A stretch of 11,600 bases of DNA. It comes from Candidatus Dormiibacterota bacterium (GTDB lineage Bacteria > Chloroflexota > Dormibacteria > Dormibacterales > Dormibacteraceae). The stretch lies in the NCBI GenBank assembly GCA_955652585.1, contig CATPBF010000147.1:1-11600 (forward strand). The letters run 5' to 3'. The stretch's first letter is position 1, and each line of letters starts with the position of its first letter. Below the pieces are notes generated by a model. It was not told where the DNA came from. It did no database searches and was given only the letters and a program-made list of their open reading frames with translations. Below, piece by piece: positions 5,363 to 11,600 of the stretch. The position numbers and the translations under genes were made by a program.

Positions 5363-6433
5363 ATGAGCGCCAAGGTGAAGGCTGCGGTCGCTGGGGCTAA
5401 CGGCTACGCGGGCATGACCCTGGTCAACCTCCTCGCGCGCCATCCGCACGTCGAGCTGCGGCAGCTCACGTCGCGCTCGTTCGCCGGGAAGCCTTTCGAG
5501 TCGGTTTTCCCGCTTCTGGATCTGAAAGGCGAGTTCGTCCCAGATCCTGACCCGGCCGGAATCGATGTCGTGTTTAGCTGCCTGCCCCACAACGTCGGGG
5601 CGGCGAAGGCTGGTGGCTGGCTCGACGCGGGAGCGCGGGTGATCGACATGAGCGCCGACTTCCGGCTCAAGGATCCGAGCCAGTACCCGAGGTGGTACCG
5701 GCAGGAGCACCCGGCGCAGGCGCTGCTCGCCAGAGCCGTGGTTGGACTTCCGGAGCTGCACGAACGTGAGCTGGTCGGAGCCGAGCTGATCGCGGTCCCG
5801 GGCTGCTACTCGACCGCTGCCATCCTGGCGCTGGCTCCGGCTGTGGCGTCGGGGCTCTTCGGTTCGGACATCATCGTCGACGCCAAATCCGGTGTCAGCG
5901 GGTCGGGCCGGTCGCCGTCGATCGGCGTCCATTTCAGCGAGGTCAACGAGTCGTTGGGCGCCTATGCGATCACCGGCCACCGCCACCTGCCCGAGATGAT
6001 TCAGGAACTTGCGGGCATCATTGGGGGCCTCGATTCTCCCCTCACCCCCGCTTCGCGGGGGAGCTCCCCACGGAGTGGGCAGCCCAGGCTCCAGATCACA
6101 TTCGTGCCTCACCTGGCGCCCATGACGCGCGGGATTCTGGCCACGTGCTACTTCGACCTTGAGGGATCGCTAGTCCAGCTGCAGGACGCTTACCGCGAGT
6201 TCTATGCGGGCCAGCCCTTCACCCGGGTGATCCCTCAGAGCCCGACCACCAAGCTCGCGAGTCACTCCAACCTCTGCCTGGTCAACGTATCGGCGCAAAA
6301 CGAAAAGGCCGTGGTGACGGCGGCGCTCGACAACCTCGTCAAGGGCGCCTCGGGACAGGGGGTCGAGTGCTTCAACATCGCCTTCGGCTTTGACCGCAAG
6401 ACGGCGCTGGAGGCTCCGATCCAATGGCCGTGA
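5363..6433 (+). CDS. argC: N-acetyl-gamma-glutamyl-phosphate reductase ArgC
   Basis: ArgC reduces N-acetylglutamyl phosphate to the semialdehyde with NADPH, the third step of ornithine synthesis. From ATG 5363 it is 356 residues, slightly long for the family. The N-terminal Rossmann motif is AVAGANGYAG (8-17), the catalytic cysteine is C148 in VPGCYSTA, the catalytic histidine region is GHRHLPEM (205-212), and FVPHLAPMTRGILATCY plus the C-terminal VKGASGQGVECFNIAFG are typical. An upstream TTG at 5345 is in frame but lies inside the operator, so ATG 5363 is preferred. Between residues about 223 and 242 there is a proline/serine-rich insert (LDSPLTPASRGSSPRSGQPR) where homologues such as B. 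subtilis ArgC have a short turn; it is encoded by a palindromic DNA element and keeps the frame. argJ overlaps the 3' end by 10 bp. Confidence 0.95.
   Translation: MSAKVKAAVAGANGYAGMTLVNLLARHPHVELRQLTSRSFAGKPFESVFPLLDLKGEFVPDPDPAGIDVVFSCLPHNVGAAKAGGWLDAGARVIDMSADFRLKDPSQYPRWYRQEHPAQALLARAVVGLPELHERELVGAELIAVPGCYSTAAILALAPAVASGLFGSDIIVDAKSGVSGSGRSPSIGVHFSEVNESLGAYAITGHRHLPEMIQELAGIIGGLDSPLTPASRGSSPRSGQPRLQITFVPHLAPMTRGILATCYFDLEGSLVQLQDAYREFYAGQPFTRVIPQSPTTKLASHSNLCLVNVSAQNEKAVVTAALDNLVKGASGQGVECFNIAFGFDRKTALEAPIQWP
6034..6083 (+). repeat. Palindromic element C, inserted in frame in argC
   Basis: Two adjacent hairpins lie inside argC. The first is 6045-6051 (CCCCCGC) pairing perfectly with 6055-6061 around TTC. 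The second is 6063-6070 with 6076-6083, 7 of 8 pairs. The join contains the perfect 12-bp palindrome GGGGAGCTCCCC at 6058-6069. It begins with the same 11-mer (TTCTCCCCTCA, 6034-6044) as the hairpin region of copy B (5299-5309) but otherwise differs, so it may be a related or a separate family. It encodes the extra residues about 224-241 of ArgC. Confidence 0.65.
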
Positions 6434-7641
6434 CGTTTTCGCGCGGATTCCGGGCCGGCACCGCCGCTTGCGGCATCAAGGCGTTCACGGCCGGGGCAAG
6501 CGCGATCCCGACCGGGCAGCGCGACGACCTCGTCGTCATTCAATCCACCAATCCGTGCGACGCCGGCGGAGTTTTTACAACCAACAAGATCAAGTCCGCG
6601 TCAGTGGTCATCGATGAGCTGCACCTGCAGCACAACCGCGTGCAGGCCCTCGTTGTCATCTCCGGCAACGCCAATGCGTGCACGGGCGCGCAGGGATTCA
6701 AGGACGCGCTGCAGATGGCGAAGATGACCGCAGACAAACTGGACCTCGACCCCGATCAGGTGCTGGTGGGCACGACCGGCGTAATCGGGCGCTACCTGCC
6801 GATGGATGCGGTCAAGGCTGGAATCACGTCGGCCTGTACAACGCTCAGCCCCGAGCATGGGCTCGAGGCCGCGCGAGCGATCATGACCACAGACACCGTG
6901 CCCAAGACCGCTCAGGTGGAGATCGAGATCGGCGGCCGGACCGTAAGAGTGGGCGGGATGTGCAAGGGGTCAGGGATGATCCACCCGAACATGGCGACGA
7001 TGCTGGCCTACATCACGACCGACGCGGCGGTCGAACCTGGCCTCATGGCGAAGATCGCCAGGCCCGTCGCCGACCGCAGCTTCAATCAGGTCACTATCGA
7101 CGGCGACAGCTCGACCAACGACACATTCCTCCTGCTCGCCAACGGCGCGGCGGGCAATCCCACGGTGCGCCATGGCACACCCGAAGCGGAAGCGCTGGAG
7201 GCTGCGATTGTCGATGTCGCTCGCGCGCTGGCCCGAGCGATCGCGAGAGATGGTGAGGGTGCGACCAAGATGATCGCCGTCCGCGTCCAGGGCGCGGAAT
7301 CGGATCAGGAGGCACGGACCGCCGCCCGCGCGGTCGCCTCGTCGAGCCTGGTCAAGACTGCAGTGCACGGAGGCGACCCCAACTGGGGCCGTATCGTTTG
7401 CGCGCTCGGCTACAGCGGAGCCGAGCTTGCTCTCGACCGGCTTCATCTGAGCATCGGCGGGTTAGTGGTTTTCGAGCGAGGAACGGGCGTCGACGTCGAC
7501 CTGTCGGCCGTGCGGCGCGCATTCGAGCAACCGGAGATTGAGATCGTGGCCACGCTCGGGCTTGCGAACGGTCACGCCGAGGCGTGGGGCTGCGATCTAT
7601 CGGAGGAGTACGTGCGGATTAACGCGGAGTACACGACATGA
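6424..7641 (+). CDS. argJ: Bifunctional glutamate N-acetyltransferase / ornithine acetyltransferase ArgJ
   Basis: ArgJ moves the acetyl group from N-acetylornithine to glutamate, closing the recycling pathway; some members also use acetyl-CoA to start it, which cannot be decided from sequence alone. Length is 405 residues, as expected. The self-cleavage site is A191-T192 in HPNMATMLAYITTDA, so the precursor should split into alpha and beta chains with T192 as nucleophile. The oxyanion motif GTTGVIG is at 116-122, DGDSSTNDTFLLLANG follows, and KTAVHGGDPNWGRI is the C-terminal signature. ATG 6424 has GGAGG at 6409-6413; a GTG at 6430 is a possible alternative. The end overlaps argB as ATGA. Presence of argJ means no argE or argA is strictly needed. 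Confidence 0.96.
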   Translation: MAVTFSRGFRAGTAACGIKAFTAGASAIPTGQRDDLVVIQSTNPCDAGGVFTTNKIKSASVVIDELHLQHNRVQALVVISGNANACTGAQGFKDALQMAKMTADKLDLDPDQVLVGTTGVIGRYLPMDAVKAGITSACTTLSPEHGLEAARAIMTTDTVPKTAQVEIEIGGRTVRVGGMCKGSGMIHPNMATMLAYITTDAAVEPGLMAKIARPVADRSFNQVTIDGDSSTNDTFLLLANGAAGNPTVRHGTPEAEALEAAIVDVARALARAIARDGEGATKMIAVRVQGAESDQEARTAARAVASSSLVKTAVHGGDPNWGRIVCALGYSGAELALDRLHLSIGGLVVFERGTGVDVDLSAVRRAFEQPEIEIVATLGLANGHAEAWGCDLSEEYVRINAEYTT

Positions 7642-8474
7642 CGCTGACAGTCGAAGAGCGCGCCAAGGTGCTGGTCGAGGCGCTCCCCTACATCAAGCGA
7701 TTCCACGGCCAGATCGTGGTGGTCAAAGTCGGTGGCAACGCGATCGAGCAGGCGCGCGACGAGACCCTGCTCGACGTCGTGCTGCTCCGCTACGTCGGCA
7801 TGCAGCCGGTGCTCGTGCATGGAGGCGGACCGGAGATTACCGCGATGAGCGAGCGGTTGGGTCTCAAATCCGAGTTCAAGAACGGGCTCCGCATCACCGA
7901 CGACAAGACCATGGAGGTCGTGAAGATGGTGCTCACCGGGAAGGTGAACCCCGACATCGTCGGCGCCATCATCCGGCTTGGCGGCCAGGCGGTCGGCATG
8001 AGCGGCGAGGACGGCCCGAGCATCATCGCGGAACCTCTTGAAGAGGGGATGGGTTTCGTGGGCCGCGTGACGCAGATCAACCGCGAGCCGATCACCGCGC
8101 TGCTCGGGCGCGGCTACATCCCCGTGATCGCCTCGATCGGGTTGGGTTATGACGGCCACGCTTACAACATCAATGCCGACACCGTCGCGGCAGAGATCGC
8201 GGTGGCTTTGGGCGCGGCCAAGCTCATCCTGCTCACGGACGTCCCTGGCGTCCTTGGCGTCGACGGCAATGTCGTCGCGGTACTGAGCCGTGAGGATGCG
8301 AGGCAGCGGATCGACGCCGGCGAGGTCACGGGCGGGATGATTCCCAAACTCGAAGCCTGTCTGCGGTCGCTTGACACCGTGCCGTTCGCGCACATCGTCG
8401 ACGGCCGCACTCCCCACGCCCTTCTCCTCGAGCTCTTCACCGAGTCGGGCATCGGAACGATGGTCACGCCGTGA
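7638..8474 (+). CDS. argB: Acetylglutamate kinase ArgB, arginine-sensitive type
   Basis: ArgB phosphorylates N-acetylglutamate with ATP. The 278-residue product has the amino-acid-kinase layout: VVVKVGGNA with K30, substrate loop VHGGGPEIT (60-68), R85 in GLRITD, YNINAD (176-181), LLTDVPGVLG (199-207) and K237 in GGMIPKLEA. The N-terminal segment ERAKVLVEALPYIKRFHG (7-24) is the extra helix known from hexameric, arginine-feedback-inhibited kinases and absent from the E. coli type, so end-product inhibition is a reasoned inference. This fits the recycling pathway, where ArgB is the usual control point. SD GGAG is at 7626-7629. The stop is followed by the largest non-coding gap of the window. 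Confidence 0.96.
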   Translation: MTLTVEERAKVLVEALPYIKRFHGQIVVVKVGGNAIEQARDETLLDVVLLRYVGMQPVLVHGGGPEITAMSERLGLKSEFKNGLRITDDKTMEVVKMVLTGKVNPDIVGAIIRLGGQAVGMSGEDGPSIIAEPLEEGMGFVGRVTQINREPITALLGRGYIPVIASIGLGYDGHAYNINADTVAAEIAVALGAAKLILLTDVPGVLGVDGNVVAVLSREDARQRIDAGEVTGGMIPKLEACLRSLDTVPFAHIVDGRTPHALLLELFTESGIGTMVTP

Positions 8475-8492
8475 GCGGCTTAACGACCTGGG

Positions 8493-8521
8493 TTGGCGGA
8501 GTCTGCGAGCGGCCGTATTCT
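8493..8521 (+). promoter_or_regulatory. Weak candidate promoter upstream of argD
   Basis: TTGGCG (8493-8498) and TATTCT (8516-8521) are 17 bp apart, four of six matches each. The -10 lies in the loop of a small hairpin formed by GCGGCC 8509-8514 and GGCCGC 8522-8527. Such matches occur by chance; the 142-bp gap between argB and argD is the main reason to mention it. Confidence 0.25.
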
Positions 8522-8550
8522 GGCCGCCACACAAGGACTCCCCAAACAAT

Positions 8551-8576
8551 GGGCGGGTGGGGGGTTAGTGGGTGGG
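8551..8576 (+). other. G-quadruplex-like tract in the argB-argD gap
   Basis: Five G runs of at least three bases (GGG, GGG, GGGGGG, GGG, GGG) are separated by loops of 1, 1, 5 and 1 nt on the + strand. This satisfies the usual intramolecular G4 pattern and would be present in any argB-argD read-through mRNA or argD leader. Folding in the cell is not shown. Confidence 0.55.
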
Positions 8577-8583
8577 TGAAGAG

Positions 8584-8597
8584 AAGGACGCGTCCTT
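8584..8597 (+). other. 14-bp perfect palindrome before argD
   Basis: AAGGACGCGTCCTT is its own reverse complement. It could be a dimeric-protein site or, as RNA, a 5-bp stem with a CGCG loop followed by TT. Stem strength is low for a terminator. It lies 20 bp before the argD ATG. It does not resemble the TGCAT-type ARG boxes. Confidence 0.4.
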
Positions 8598-8616
8598 TTA
8601 GGACTCGCCGGAGGCG

Positions 8617-9783
8617 ATGCGACTCGTGACCACGCCCGAGCTCGCCGACAAGTACCTCATGCAGGTGGGCCGGCGCCTGCCGGTGACTTTCGTCCGGGGC
8701 AAGGGCTGCCTCGTATATGACGACGCCGGCAATGAATACCTCGACCTCGTCGCCGGGATCGCTGTCAACCTCCTCGGCCATTCCCACCCGGACGTGGTGG
8801 CGGCGGTCGCGGGACAGGCGAAGACCCTCATCCACACGTCGAACCTCTACTTCACCCAGCCCCAGGTCGAGCTCGCGCGCCGCCTGGTCGAGCTGTCGTT
8901 TCCGTCCCGCGTCTTCTTCTGCAACTCCGGCGCCGAGGCCAACGAAGCCGCGATCAAGATCGCACGCAAGTGGGGCTCCCGCAACCGCGCCGGCGCGCAC
9001 CAGATCATCACCACTGTCGGCTCGTTCCACGGCCGCACGCTGGCCACGATCACCGCCGGGGGGCAGCCCAAATATTCGGATCCGTTCAAGCCCCTGCCCG
9101 AAGGTTTCGTGCACGTCCCCTACAACGACCTGGACGCAATCAGGGCCGCGACCAGCGCGCGCACGGTCGCCGTGATGCTCGAGCCGGTCATGGGGGAGAT
9201 CGGCGTCGTGCCGGCCCAACCGGGATACCTCGTCGGTGTGCGCAAATGGTGCGACGACCAGGGCCTGTTGCTCATCCTCGACGAGGTGCAGACCGGGCTC
9301 GGCCGCACCGGTCGGTGGTTCGCGCACCAGCATCACGGAATCACGCCCGATGTGATGACCCTGGCCAAGGGCTTGGGCGGCGGCGTCCCGATCGGAGCCG
9401 TCCTGGCAGCGCCCAAGGCAGATGTCTTCGAACCTGGCGATCATGGGTCCACATTCGGCGGCAACCCGCTCGCATGCGCTGCCGCGCTGGCGGTTCTGAA
9501 CGTCATCGAACGCGATGGACTCGTGGGGCACGCAGCCGAGATGGGCGAGATGCTGAACGCCGCGATCAACACGCTCGGCGGCAAGGAAGTGCGTGGCCTC
9601 GGTCTCATGCAGGCGGTCGAGTTCGCCGAGCCACGCGCCAAGCCCTTTCAGCAGGCATGCCTCGAAGCGCGGCTCGTCGTCAACGCAGTCGACGACCACT
9701 CGATCCGCTTCGTGCCGCCGCTGATCATCACCGCCGAACAGATCGATCGCGCACAGCACACGATGCACCAGGTGCTGAAGTGA
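8617..9783 (+). CDS. argD: Acetylornithine aminotransferase ArgD
   Basis: ArgD is a PLP-dependent class III aminotransferase making N-acetylornithine from the semialdehyde with glutamate; members often also serve lysine synthesis as DapC. Length is 388 residues, normal. Motifs are YLDLVAGIAVNLLGHSHP (41-58), NSGAEANEAAIK (103-114), SFHGRTLATI (136-145), cofactor-contacting D222-E223 in LDEVQTGLGRTG, the Schiff-base lysine K251 in LAKGLGGGVPIGA, and HGSTFGGNPLACA. The ATG at 8617 is only 2 nt from GGAGG (8610-8614), while GTG 8626 is 11 nt away, so the start is undecided between two sites three codons apart. The stop overlaps argR as GTGA. Confidence 0.95.
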   Translation: MRLVTTPELADKYLMQVGRRLPVTFVRGKGCLVYDDAGNEYLDLVAGIAVNLLGHSHPDVVAAVAGQAKTLIHTSNLYFTQPQVELARRLVELSFPSRVFFCNSGAEANEAAIKIARKWGSRNRAGAHQIITTVGSFHGRTLATITAGGQPKYSDPFKPLPEGFVHVPYNDLDAIRAATSARTVAVMLEPVMGEIGVVPAQPGYLVGVRKWCDDQGLLLILDEVQTGLGRTGRWFAHQHHGITPDVMTLAKGLGGGVPIGAVLAAPKADVFEPGDHGSTFGGNPLACAAALAVLNVIERDGLVGHAAEMGEMLNAAINTLGGKEVRGLGLMQAVEFAEPRAKPFQQACLEARLVVNAVDDHSIRFVPPLIITAEQIDRAQHTMHQVLK

Positions 9784-10187
9784 CGGCCACCAAGGAGCAG
9801 AGGCATCGAGCCATCCTCGCTCTCGTCAACCGTGGCGCAGTGCATACGCAGCAGGAGATCGCCGAGGGGCTCGCGCGCCGCGGCCTCCGCGCGACCCAGG
9901 CCACGATCTCGCGTGACATCCAGCAGTTGGGGCTGGTTCGCTCCGGCGCCGGCTACCGAATCGCCGCCGCTCTGGTTCGCGAGCTCGTCCTCTCGGTCGA
10001 GCTCGTGTCGCCGGTGGCGGTGATCAAGACGCCTCCGGGCACCGCCAACCTGGTCGCACGCCGTATCGATGAAGCCGGATTGCCGGGAATCGCCGGCACG
10101 GTAGCGGGCGACGACACGATCATCGCCGTGCTCCGCCAGCGCAGCGCCGGCAAGGCGCTGAAAGAGCTTCTCGCGAATGTCGGCTAG
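9780..10187 (+). CDS. argR: Arginine repressor ArgR
   Basis: ArgR is a hexameric repressor that binds ARG boxes when loaded with arginine. From GTG 9780 it has 135 residues, a little below the usual 150. The N-terminal winged helix-turn-helix is clear: KEQRHRAILALV, then HTQQEIAEGLARRGLRATQ and ATISRDIQQLGLVRSGAGYR (41-60). The C-terminal oligomerisation and arginine-binding domain has PGTANLVARRIDEAG (86-100) and AGDDTI (109-114) with the paired aspartates that contact arginine. The linker between domains is short, which explains the length. Position inside the arg cluster, with paired ARG-box-like sites before argC, points to autogenous control. argF, common between argD and argR in Actinomycetota, is missing. 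Confidence 0.96.
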   Translation: MTATKEQRHRAILALVNRGAVHTQQEIAEGLARRGLRATQATISRDIQQLGLVRSGAGYRIAAALVRELVLSVELVSPVAVIKTPPGTANLVARRIDEAGLPGIAGTVAGDDTIIAVLRQRSAGKALKELLANVG

Positions 10188-11487
10188 GGGTGGCGGCGGC
10201 AGTAAGGCTTTGCCCGGCCGCCGCAAGGGGGGAGTCCCTCCTGTAAACAAAAAGGTGGTGCTCGCCTATTCGGGCGGGCTCGACACGTCGGTTGCGATCC
10301 GCTGGCTCAAGGACCAGGGCTGGGACGTGATCGCATTCACCGTCGCCCTGGGCGAGAAGAAGGACCTCGACGCCATCCAGGCGCGCGCGCTCAAGACAGG
10401 AGCGTCGGCTGCCTACGTTGCAGACGGTCGGGCGCCATTCCTGCAACTCTTCGTCTGGCCGTCTCTCCAGGCGGGGGCCGTATACGAAAAGGAGTACCCG
10501 CTGGCGACCGCGCTGGGCCGGCCCCTGATCGCCGCGATGATGGTCGAGGTCGCGCGCCGCGAGGGCGCGAGCGCAATCGCCCATGGCTGCACCGGCAAGG
10601 GCAATGACCAGGTGCGCTTCGACGTCACGACCGCGGCCCTGGCTCCCGACCTCAAAGTCGTCGCCCCGGTCCGCGAATGGGGCATGAATCGTGACGACGA
10701 GATCGAATACGCGTCCAGGCACGGGATCGAGGTGCCGGCCACCGTGCGCTCGCCCTATTCGACCGACGAGAACCTGTGGGGCCGATCGATCGAGGCCGGC
10801 GTTCTCGAGGACCCATGGGCCGAGCCGCCCGCCGACGTGTACGCATGGACGCGCGACCCTCGCGACTGCCCCGACGAACCGACCTACGTCGAGATCGGAT
10901 TCAAGCAAGGGGTGCCTGTCTCGCTTGAGGGTAAGCCGATAGACCCCCTCCAGCTGGTCACCGATCTCAACCGGATCGGGGGTGAAAATGGGGTCGGCCG
11001 CATCGACCATCTCGAGAACCGGCTCATCGGAATCAAGTCGCGCGAGATCTACGAGGCTCCGGCGGCCGTACTTCTGCTCCAAGCCCACCAGGCACTCGAG
11101 GACATCACGCTGCCCAAGGAGGTGGCGCGATTCAAGGATCTCGTGGCCCAGCAGTGGGCGCAGATGGTCTATGACGGGCTTTGGTTCAGCCCGCTGCGCG
11201 ATGCTCTCTACGCGTTCGTCGCCGAAACCCAGCGACACGTCACTGGAGACGTGCGCGTGAAGCTCTTCAAAGGTTCCTCGCAGGTTGTCGGGCGAAAAGC
11301 GCCGGCGCAGCTGTACCAGCACTCGCTCGCCACATATGGCAAAGGCGATGCCTTCGATCAGTCGGCAGCCGCCGGCTTCATCAAGTTGTGGGGCATGAGC
11401 GTACGCACGGCCGCACAGGTCCAGGGCCGCCTGCACGACCGGGAGCTGAAGGGACTGCTGGGCGACGTGAGGAGGCTCACGCCATAG
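10177..11487 (+). CDS. argG: Argininosuccinate synthase ArgG (start uncertain)
   Basis: ArgG joins citrulline and aspartate with ATP to give argininosuccinate. The catalytic core is complete: AYSGGLDTS (30-38) is the ATP pyrophosphatase motif, followed by HGCTGKGNDQVRF, SPYSTDENLWGRSIEAGVLE, GVGRIDHLENRLIGIKSREI and DGLWFSPLRDAL. From ATG 10177 there are 436 residues, but the first 22 (MSARGGGGSKALPGRRKGG and on) are low-complexity and not family-like, and this ATG has no clear SD. Homologues start almost directly at KKVVLAYSGG. A strong SD (10225-10234) stands 8 nt before codon GTA 10243, which lies exactly where the family start would be, yet GTA is not a normal start. TTG 10210 is another in-frame option. 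I keep ATG 10177 as the only canonical ATG and flag it as doubtful. Confidence 0.92.
   Translation: MSARGGGGSKALPGRRKGGVPPVNKKVVLAYSGGLDTSVAIRWLKDQGWDVIAFTVALGEKKDLDAIQARALKTGASAAYVADGRAPFLQLFVWPSLQAGAVYEKEYPLATALGRPLIAAMMVEVARREGASAIAHGCTGKGNDQVRFDVTTAALAPDLKVVAPVREWGMNRDDEIEYASRHGIEVPATVRSPYSTDENLWGRSIEAGVLEDPWAEPPADVYAWTRDPRDCPDEPTYVEIGFKQGVPVSLEGKPIDPLQLVTDLNRIGGENGVGRIDHLENRLIGIKSREIYEAPAAVLLLQAHQALEDITLPKEVARFKDLVAQQWAQMVYDGLWFSPLRDALYAFVAETQRHVTGDVRVKLFKGSSQVVGRKAPAQLYQHSLATYGKGDAFDQSAAAGFIKLWGMSVRTAAQVQGRLHDRELKGLLGDVRRLTP
10193..10224 (+). other. GC-rich hairpin between argR and the argG core
   Basis: GCGGCGGC (10193-10200) and GCCGCCGC (10217-10224) form a perfect 8-bp stem around a 16-nt loop. 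The stem ends immediately before the strong SD at 10225-10234. It looks like an intercistronic structure rather than coding sequence, which supports an argG start downstream of it. Confidence 0.5.
10225..10234 (+). promoter_or_regulatory. Strong Shine-Dalgarno before argG codon GTA 10243
   Basis: AAGGGGGGAG is a near-ideal SD. At a normal spacing of 8 nt the in-frame codon is GTA, beginning V-N-K-K-V-V-L-A-Y, where homologues have their initiator Met. No in-frame ATG, GTG or TTG lies at a usable distance. Confidence 0.55.
11471..11475 (+). promoter_or_regulatory. Shine-Dalgarno before argH codon ATA 11484
   Basis: GGAGG in the last codons of argG lies 8 nt before ATA 11484. The distance is ideal, which marks the ATA as the probable initiation position of argH. 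Confidence 0.55.
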
Positions 11488-11600
11488 CCGGCAAGCTCTG
11501 GGGCGGCCGTTTCACGGGCCGGCTGCTGCCTGAGCTCGAGAGGTTCTCCTCGTCGCTCGAGGTCGACTTCGAGCTCTATCCCTACGACATCGCCGGCAGC
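11484..11600 (+). CDS. argH: Argininosuccinate lyase ArgH (3' partial)
   Basis: ArgH splits argininosuccinate into arginine and fumarate, the last step of the pathway. Only 39 codons are in the window. The reading frame gives IAGKLWGGRFTGRLL and then DFELYPYDIAGS, matching the conserved ArgH N-terminus (KLWGGRF and the D-I-x-G-S segment). The frame starts at ATA, which overlaps the argG stop as ATAG, 8 nt after GGAGG. No ATG, GTG or TTG occurs in frame downstream within the window, and the nearest upstream in-frame GTG (11388) would add 32 residues read from argG out of frame. ATA as start is rare, so this may be a real non-canonical start or a base error for ATG. Confidence 0.85.
   Translation, partial: MAGKLWGGRFTGRLLPELERFSSSLEVDFELYPYDIAGS

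Noticed and set aside
8464..9768. 434-codon open frame on the - strand opposite argD
   Set aside because: It mirrors the codon periodicity of argD and shows no recognisable domain; argD on the + strand is unequivocal.
10120..11436. 438-codon open frame on the - strand opposite argG
   Set aside because: Antisense shadow of a highly conserved argG with no family motifs of its own.
1..11600. Novel defence, mobile or secretion system hidden in the window
   Set aside because: Almost all bases are covered by conserved his and arg genes; the only non-coding stretches are about 98 and 142 bp and hold repeats and regulatory-like sequence.

Overview
The window is a run of same-strand amino-acid biosynthesis genes from a GC-rich bacterium. 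It holds most of a histidine operon followed by an arginine operon. Many junctions are ATGA or GTGA overlaps, starts include GTG and TTG, and all genes are on the + strand. The pairing of HisZ with a short-form HisG argues against typical Actinomycetota, which normally carry a long HisG. The argC-J-B-D-R-G-H order with a local argR resembles Actinomycetota and neighbouring terrabacterial phyla. A Chloroflexota/Dormibacterota-like soil lineage is my best guess, but it is inference only.

Region 1 (2-5264), histidine: hisZ (5' end outside the window), hisG, hisD, hisB, hisH, hisF, hisI. Together they supply the ATP-PRPP condensing enzyme and its regulatory subunit, PRA-cyclohydrolase, IGP synthase (HisH+HisF), IGP dehydratase and histidinol dehydrogenase. 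hisA, hisC, hisE and a histidinol-phosphatase gene are absent. hisD reads as two frames joined at a CCCC run, so it is either really frameshifted or carries an indel error.

Region 2 (5265-5362), his/arg junction: a palindromic repeat followed by two tandem ARG-box-like operators spaced exactly 21 bp centre to centre. The second operator covers a TATACT -10 element just before the argC ATG, so argC looks leaderless or nearly so and directly ArgR-controlled.

Region 3 (5363-11600), arginine: argC, argJ, argB, a 142-bp gap, argD, argR, argG and the first 39 codons of argH. argJ implies the acetyl-recycling pathway. ArgB has the N-terminal helix of arginine-inhibited hexameric kinases. ArgR probably closes an autoregulatory loop on the argC operators. 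argF is absent from the place it usually holds between argD and argR.

The window is mainly ordinary core metabolism. The unusual layers are: short GC-rich palindromic elements, one translated in the hisG 5' end, one inserted in frame in argC and one between operons; the tandem ARG boxes; expected start positions of argG and argH occupied by GTA and ATA, each 8 nt after a strong Shine-Dalgarno; the hisD frameshift; and a G-quadruplex-like tract before argD. I found no defence system, mobile element, CRISPR array, tRNA or rRNA.
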